64,000 nucleotides of DNA from Flavipsychrobacter sp. (GTDB lineage Bacteria > Bacteroidota > Bacteroidia > Chitinophagales > Chitinophagaceae): contig JAWKLD010000002.1 of assembly GCA_041392855.1 (NCBI GenBank), forward strand, positions 186,001 through 250,000, in the 5' to 3' direction. Below, piece after piece: positions 60,429-64,000 of this stretch. Position 1 is the first letter of the stretch. Every line of letters starts with the position of its first letter. Position numbers and translations under genes: made by a program. The notes beneath the pieces were generated by a model, which saw only the letters and a list, made by a program, of their open reading frames with translations, searched no databases and had not been told where the DNA came from.

Positions 60429-60632
60429 ATGTTGATTATTGATTCAAAAGATTGTGAAAACATTGATAAGGCGCTGAAGAAGTACAAAAAGAAGTATGAG
60501 AAATCTCGTACCCTTAATCAATTGCGTGCACGTCAGCACTTTACAAAGAAATCAGTTAAGAGACGCCACGAGGTCTTAAAGGCTATCTATCTACAAGAGA
60601 TAGAGTGTGGTATCAGAGAAAGAAAAAGATAA
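60429..60632 (+). CDS. rpsU: 30S ribosomal protein S21
   Basis: This 67-residue bS21 reads MLIIDSKDCENIDKALKKYK, then KKYEKSRTLNQLRARQHFTKKSVKRRHEVLKA and a Bacteroidota-type extension (IYLQEIECGIRERKR). It binds at the platform near the 16S 3' end, where in this phylum it helps hold the anti-Shine-Dalgarno sequence. ATG at 60429 is fixed by the promoter at 60362-60393 and the Shine-Dalgarno at 60412-60420. A strong hairpin follows 40 bases after the stop. Confidence 0.95.
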   Translation: MLIIDSKDCENIDKALKKYKKKYEKSRTLNQLRARQHFTKKSVKRRHEVLKAIYLQEIECGIRERKR

Positions 60633-60672
60633 GCACAACTTTAACATAGTTGTACTAGCATAGCTATTGTGA

Positions 60673-60712
60673 CTGGTATTGTAAATTGTTATATTTACAA
60701 TACCAGTTTTTT
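60673..60712 (+). terminator. Terminator of rpsU abutting the xer start codon
   Basis: A perfect 13-bp stem (CTGGTATTGTAAA and its complement) with an 8-base loop ends at 60706. It is followed by TTTTTT and, at once, the ATG of the recombinase gene. Confidence 0.88.
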
Positions 60713-61603
60713 ATGATAGAACAGTGGCTAACGGACTTTTTACAATATCTCAAATTTGAGAAGCGCTACGCTGCTCATACGCTTACTGCTTACAGTAAAG
60801 ACTTACAACAATTTACTGCATATATAGCCGGAGAGTTTGAGATAACTCACCCAAAAGCCATTAAGCATTTCCATATAAGGAGCTGGTTAGCCAGTTTAAA
60901 AGACGATAAACACACGGTTAGCACCATAAACCGAAAAATATCCAGCTTAAGCTCATTCTACAAATATTTACTACGCTTATCAATAGTAGAGCAGAATCCT
61001 GTGAAACTATTACACGCTTTGCGTAAAGAGGAACGCCTGCCATCCTATATGAAAGAGGAAGAAACAGACTTCCTATTACATGAAATACAATTTGACGAAG
61101 GATTTAAAGGTGCTACAGATAGGTTAATATGTGACCTTTTGTACCAGACAGGTATGCGTAGAAGCGAGCTTATACACCTAAAAGAGCAGGATATAGAGTG
61201 GTCGCTCAAGCAAATAAGAGTGCTAGGTAAAGGGAACAAAGAGCGTTTAATCCCTATTAGTGAAGAACTAAGCAGATCTATACGGTTTTATATAGAAGAT
61301 AAAAAAGCTATAACCTGTGATACTAATGGAGAGCTATTAGTGCTTACCAGTGGCAAGCCGCTATATGCAGGATATGTGTACAAGATCGTACAAAAGTACT
61401 TAGGTATGTCAACCACGCTTTCTAAAAAGAGCCCTCACATACTGAGGCATACTTTTGCTACACATTTATTAAATAAAGGAGCCAATATACAAGCTATTAA
61501 AGAATTACTTGGGCATAGCAGTCTTGCTGCAACTCAGGTATATACACATAATAATATTGATAAATTAAAAGAAATACATAAGGAGCGTCATCCTAGGGGA
61601 TGA
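60713..61603 (+). CDS. xerD: Tyrosine recombinase XerC/XerD
   Basis: This 296-residue integrase-family recombinase has an N-terminal core-binding domain (WLTDFLQYLKFEKRYAAHTLTAYSKDL, NRKISSLSSFYKYL). The catalytic domain has Arg in YQTGMRRSEL, Lys in RVLGKGNKERLIPI, His-x-x-Arg in HILRHTFATHLL, His in LGHSSLAATQVYTH, and the nucleophile Tyr in the same stretch. The size and gap-free pattern are those of chromosome-dimer resolvases rather than phage integrases. XerC versus XerD cannot be decided. It lies between rpsU and hpf, as in many Bacteroidota. The ATG at 60713 starts the domain normally but follows directly on a terminator hairpin. Confidence 0.9.
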   Translation: MIEQWLTDFLQYLKFEKRYAAHTLTAYSKDLQQFTAYIAGEFEITHPKAIKHFHIRSWLASLKDDKHTVSTINRKISSLSSFYKYLLRLSIVEQNPVKLLHALRKEERLPSYMKEEETDFLLHEIQFDEGFKGATDRLICDLLYQTGMRRSELIHLKEQDIEWSLKQIRVLGKGNKERLIPISEELSRSIRFYIEDKKAITCDTNGELLVLTSGKPLYAGYVYKIVQKYLGMSTTLSKKSPHILRHTFATHLLNKGANIQAIKELLGHSSLAATQVYTHNNIDKLKEIHKERHPRG

Positions 61604-61607
61604 CGCT
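61584..61607 (+). other. Hairpin overlapping the xer stop codon
   Basis: A perfect 10-bp stem (AGCGTCATCC and its complement) with loop TAGG has the TGA stop in its right arm. It has no T-run, so it is more likely an mRNA-stability or coupling element before hpf than a terminator. Confidence 0.5.
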
Positions 61608-61635
61608 TCATTGATAACAATAAAAATGTTTTAAT

Positions 61636-61935
61636 ATGAATGTGCAAATCCAAAGCGTGCACTTCGACGCTGACTCTAAATTGTTGGAACATGTGAACAA
61701 GAAAATAGAAAAGTTAAGTACGTTCCATGATCACATTATAGGAGTAGAAGTATACTTAAAACTTGACAATGTAGCCCACACCATTAAGGACAAAGTAGCC
61801 GAGATCAAAGTATACGTACCTAAGCATTCTTTTTTCGTAAAACACCAGTCTAAAGGCTTTGAACAGTCTTTTGACCATGCTTTTGACTCTATGGTAAATC
61901 GTATAAAAAAGCAGAAAGAAAAGATGTTAGCTTAA
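61636..61935 (+). CDS. hpf: Ribosome hibernation-promoting factor (short form)
   Basis: This 99-residue HPF/RaiA/YfiA-type protein reads MNVQIQSVHFDADSKLLEHV, NKKIEKLSTFHDHIIGVEVYLKLDN, then DKVAEIKVYVPKHSFFVKHQSKGFEQSFDHAFDSMVNRIKKQ. It binds the decoding centre of resting ribosomes. Only the N-terminal domain is present, so it is the short form without the dimerising tail. It follows the recombinase gene by 32 bases and ends before a terminator. Confidence 0.9.
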   Translation: MNVQIQSVHFDADSKLLEHVNKKIEKLSTFHDHIIGVEVYLKLDNVAHTIKDKVAEIKVYVPKHSFFVKHQSKGFEQSFDHAFDSMVNRIKKQKEKMLA

Positions 61936-61960
61936 CATAAAATATTATCTTAGATGTAAC

Positions 61961-61998
61961 AAATCCGGCTTTTTATAATAAATGCCGGATTTATTTTT
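61961..61998 (+). terminator. Terminator of hpf
   Basis: A 9-bp stem (AAATCCGGC paired with GCCGGATTT) with a 14-base loop is followed by ATTTTT. Confidence 0.75.
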
Positions 61999-62006
61999 CA
62001 ATCATC

Positions 62007-62036
62007 TTGCAATAAAAGCCTAAAACGCCTATTTTG
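62007..62036 (+). promoter_or_regulatory. Promoter of the PQQ-propeller lipoprotein
   Basis: TTG at 62007-62009, a 20-base spacer and TATTTTG at 62030-62036 (one T short of the consensus) lie just before the ATG at 62045, implying a very short leader. Confidence 0.5.
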
Positions 62037-62044
62037 CATATCTA

Positions 62045-63181
62045 ATGACTAATTATCGAATCATGGTGCAACGTTGGATAAAGAACATTGTTGTCTTTAC
62101 AGCTGCGACTGTATTCCTTACTGCATGTACAGAAAAGGAATTTAGTAAGGATGAACCGTTGGAGAAAACCTATTATGCGTCTCTTTACATCAGTAGCCAA
62201 AATCAAGTATTATATGCCTTAAAGCCAAATTCAGGCGATAAGCTATGGGAAATCAACATAGGTACAAACCTTACCTCTAGTCCTTTAGTACTTGGAGATA
62301 AGCTTATATTAGGTACTGACAAAGGGTTAATGATAATTGATGCTAAAAAAGGCACCACTATTAGCACTATTGCAGAAGTAAAATCTACACAATCTTCTCC
62401 TACAGGTGAAGGCAATATCGTGTACATTGGTACAGATGACAGTAAGGTAGTAGCAGTAAATCTTGATGATAATACTATCAAATGGACATTTAACACGACA
62501 AGTGCTGTTAACTCGTCTCCTACCATATCTAACGGTCAAGTATTTGTTGCGTCTAGTAATGCTGTTTATTCATTAGACCAAGCATCAGGCACCAAAGTCT
62601 GGGAGTTTTTACCAACTGGCGGAGGTACTTTCTTTGCGTCTCCTGCAATTGAACTTCCTTATTTATACATTGGTAGCAATGATGGTAACCTTTACACATT
62701 GAAAGTAACAGACGGTAGCCTTGCATGGCAATATGCAACTACAGGTCCGATCAAGAGTTCCCCAATCGTTTATGGTGGTAATATCATATTCGGTAGTGAT
62801 GATAATAAAATATACTGTATCGATAGTGCTGCTAAAAAAGAACGTTGGATATACACTACTACAGAGCGTGTAGTATCATCTCCTTATGGCTATGGCAACG
62901 TAGTATATGTAGGAGGTTTCGACCATACGTTTTATGCGCTTAACGTAATAGATGGTGAGGTTAAATGGCGCTACAAGACTAATGGACTGATCAAATCATC
63001 TCCTCTTGCACACGAGGGTACTGTATACATTGGAAGCTTTGACAAAACCTTGTATGCATTTGATACTTCAGGTGCTCTTAAATGGTCACGCGACATTGAT
63101 GGTTCTATAGAAGCATCTCCAGTAATTTTCGACTTGCAAAAAGCATTCTATCCATCATTGAGTGGCAAGTCTCTGAACTAA
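62045..63181 (+). CDS. PQQ-like beta-propeller lipoprotein (BamB-like)
   Basis: This 378-residue protein has a lipoprotein signal (lipobox FLTAC, Cys28). About seven PQQ-type propeller blades follow, each with a pattern like LYALKPNSGDKLWEINIG, SSPLVLGDKLILGTDKG, VYSLDQASGTKVWEF and IYCIDSAAKKERWIYTT. It resembles BamB, an accessory of the outer-membrane assembly machine, but many lipoproteins of this fold have other roles; no PQQ-ligand residues can be assigned. A start six codons later (62063) is possible. It ends at a strong bidirectional terminator. Confidence 0.85.
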   Translation: MTNYRIMVQRWIKNIVVFTAATVFLTACTEKEFSKDEPLEKTYYASLYISSQNQVLYALKPNSGDKLWEINIGTNLTSSPLVLGDKLILGTDKGLMIIDAKKGTTISTIAEVKSTQSSPTGEGNIVYIGTDDSKVVAVNLDDNTIKWTFNTTSAVNSSPTISNGQVFVASSNAVYSLDQASGTKVWEFLPTGGGTFFASPAIELPYLYIGSNDGNLYTLKVTDGSLAWQYATTGPIKSSPIVYGGNIIFGSDDNKIYCIDSAAKKERWIYTTTERVVSSPYGYGNVVYVGGFDHTFYALNVIDGEVKWRYKTNGLIKSSPLAHEGTVYIGSFDKTLYAFDTSGALKWSRDIDGSIEASPVIFDLQKAFYPSLSGKSLN

Positions 63182-63204
63182 ATAATTACAACACTTTTAT
63201 AATC

Positions 63205-63238
63205 AAAAAAGCACTGATAGTATTATCAGTGCTTTTTT
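63205..63238. terminator. Bidirectional terminator
   Basis: A perfect 15-bp stem (AAAAAAGCACTGATA and its complement) with loop GTAT is flanked by A- and T-runs between two convergent genes. Confidence 0.9.
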
Positions 63239-63263
63239 ATGTCTTGTTATAGCATTATTAAAC

Positions 63264-63776
63264 TTAGCCCCCTTTGTTAACAGTAGACCTATGTTGCATG
63301 ATATCTCTATCAAACAAATAAATACCACTCTTCTCATCACCTACTAGTTCCAACTTATCATTCAAGGTTCTAGCCAAGCGTTCCTCTTCTATTTGTTCTG
63401 AAACATACCATTGTAGGAAATTATGGGTAGCAAAATCCTTTTCAGTTAACGCAAGACCCACAAGAGCATTTATACTTTCAGACACTTTCACTTCATGATT
63501 TAAAAACTCCTTAAAGACATTATTAAGTGATTTAAACGTGATGATCGGCTGCGCCAGTGCAGGCACTATTGCAAAACCTCCACGCTCGTTAATATATCTT
63601 ATAAGCTTCAACATATGAACTCTTTCTTCATCGGCCTGTTGATAAAAAAACTCCGTAACTCCATCTAGCCCTGGCTGTATTTCTGCCCAAGAGGCCATTG
63701 CCAAATAAGCCTGTGAAGACTCGGCTTCCATAGCTACTTGTTTATTCAATGCTTCTTGTATTGATTTTTCTAACAT
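63264..63776 (-). CDS. ftnA: Non-haem ferritin
   Basis: This 170-residue four-helix-bundle protein has the ferroxidase-centre residues in helix A (NKQVAMEAESSQAYLAMA) and helix B (FYQQADEERVHMLKLIRYI, the E-x-x-H pair). Further acidic ligands are in helix C/D (YVSEQIEEERLARTLNDKLEL). It stores iron as ferric mineral in a 24-subunit shell. Length and lack of a haem-binding methionine pattern point to FtnA rather than bacterioferritin. It is a single gene with terminators on both sides. Confidence 0.93.
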   Translation of the reverse strand: MLEKSIQEALNKQVAMEAESSQAYLAMASWAEIQPGLDGVTEFFYQQADEERVHMLKLIRYINERGGFAIVPALAQPIITFKSLNNVFKEFLNHEVKVSESINALVGLALTEKDFATHNFLQWYVSEQIEEERLARTLNDKLELVGDEKSGIYLFDRDIMQHRSTVNKGG

Positions 63777-63825
63777 AGTGTAGTATTTATACTTAAAATA
63801 AGGAAAACAACAAGATAAATGAAAT

Positions 63826-63856
63826 AAAAAAAGCGCTCTTGCAAAGCAAGAGCGCT
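63826..63856 (-). terminator. Terminator of the thioredoxin-like gene
   Basis: A perfect 11-bp stem (AGCGCTCTTGC and its complement) with loop AAA is followed on the minus strand by seven Ts. Confidence 0.85.
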
Positions 63857-63879
63857 GAATGTCTATTATTTATAAATAA

Positions 63880-64000
63880 TTATTTACTTAATTCTTTTAT
63901 TTTCTTGAACACTTCGTGTTCTGCACCCTCTTCATATCCCTGATGTGAATATGCTATCTTACCATTCTTATCGATAATAATAGTAAAAGGTACTGTTTGA
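63880..64000 (-). CDS. Thioredoxin-like / TlpA-family protein (C-terminal end only)
   Basis: Only the last 40 codons are in the window: QTVPFTIIIDKNGKIAYSHQ, then GYEEGAEHEVFKKIKELSK and the stop. The VPFT with the cis-proline, followed by IIIDKNGKI and GY..G.E, is the C-terminal half of a thioredoxin fold of the TlpA/ResA kind. The CxxC active site and any signal peptide lie beyond the window edge, so reductase activity cannot be confirmed. Confidence 0.7.
   Translation of the reverse strand, partial: QTVPFTIIIDKNGKIAYSHQGYEEGAEHEVFKKIKELSK

Noticed and set aside
59080..60430. Search for an FMN riboswitch controlling ribE
   Set aside because: ribE follows another gene after 7 bases, and no conserved RFN-type pairing was seen in the region before that gene.
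60713..61603. Tyrosine recombinase considered as sign of an integrated element
   Set aside because: Size, motifs and the rpsU/hpf neighbourhood fit a housekeeping Xer protein; no attachment-site repeats or phage genes are nearby.

Overview
The window is chromosomal DNA from a member of the Bacteroidota, most likely a Chitinophagaceae-like bacterium. The evidence is: promoters with the Bacteroidota -7 element TAnnTTTG (often with TTG or TTTG about 20 bases upstream); a TonB-dependent receptor with an N-terminal carboxypeptidase-regulatory-like domain; two exported proteins with type IX secretion (T9SS) tails; DUF1573, DUF6089 and DUF4159 proteins; a Bacteroidota-type RNA polymerase omega subunit; and an FtsZ with the long charged linker and double tail of this phylum. 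The DNA is AT-rich and densely coding. I see no rRNA, tRNA, CRISPR array, insertion sequence or prophage.

Layout. 1-5.1 kb: end of a class I aminotransferase, two tandem DUF1573 proteins, a TsaC/Sua5-type enzyme, CCA-adding enzyme, and a beta-helix lipoprotein. 5.2-8.0 kb: a TonB-dependent receptor whose operon carries 11-bp-pitch operator arrays. 8-12.3 kb: class III aminotransferase, aquaporin, a small Crp/Fnr plus NTF2-like cassette bracketed by two near-identical hairpins, and a lipoprotein. 12.4-15.2 kb: the UDP-xylose pair ugd-uxs and two tiny membrane proteins. 15.2-17.9 kb: an AraC regulator and a cytochrome-like / DUF1772 / NmrA operon with a 21-bp-spaced direct-repeat operator. 18-26.5 kb: a PAS protein with a phospho-acceptor helix but no ATPase domain, a delta-60 repeat T9SS protein, superoxide dismutase, a seven-haem TPR cytochrome, tyrS and outer-membrane barrels. 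26.6-32.6 kb: hisS, a low-molecular-weight phosphatase, two glycosyltransferases, DUF4159, rsmE and an ECF sigma factor. 32.9-35.6 kb: a choice-of-anchor-I exported protein, also behind an 11-bp array, and a small basic exported protein.

35.7-51.6 kb is a complete division and cell-wall (dcw) cluster on the minus strand: mraZ-rsmH-ftsL-ftsI-murE-mraY-murD-ftsW-murG-murC-ftsQ-ftsA-ftsZ, without murF. Many genes touch or overlap, and a five-unit 10-bp repeat precedes mraZ. 51.9-64 kb carries housekeeping genes: bamD-rpoZ, a YjjG-type nucleotidase, DUF721, rpsO-pnp, an MscS channel, a glycosyltransferase with ribE and a lipoprotein, rpsU-xer-hpf, a PQQ-propeller lipoprotein, ferritin, and the end of a thioredoxin-like gene.

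The most interesting signals are regulatory. They are: (1) three promoters (TonB receptor, beta-helix lipoprotein, choice-of-anchor-I protein) with GTTAC/GTAAC-like units at exactly 11-bp pitch, as expected for a PhoB/OmpR-type activator; (2) the 10-bp-pitch array before mraZ; (3) an rpsU leader with an extended Shine-Dalgarno sequence; (4) an rpsO-pnp hairpin whose right arm can also pair with the pnp start; and (5) several genes where -7 elements lie only a few bases before the start codon, implying leaderless or near-leaderless messages.
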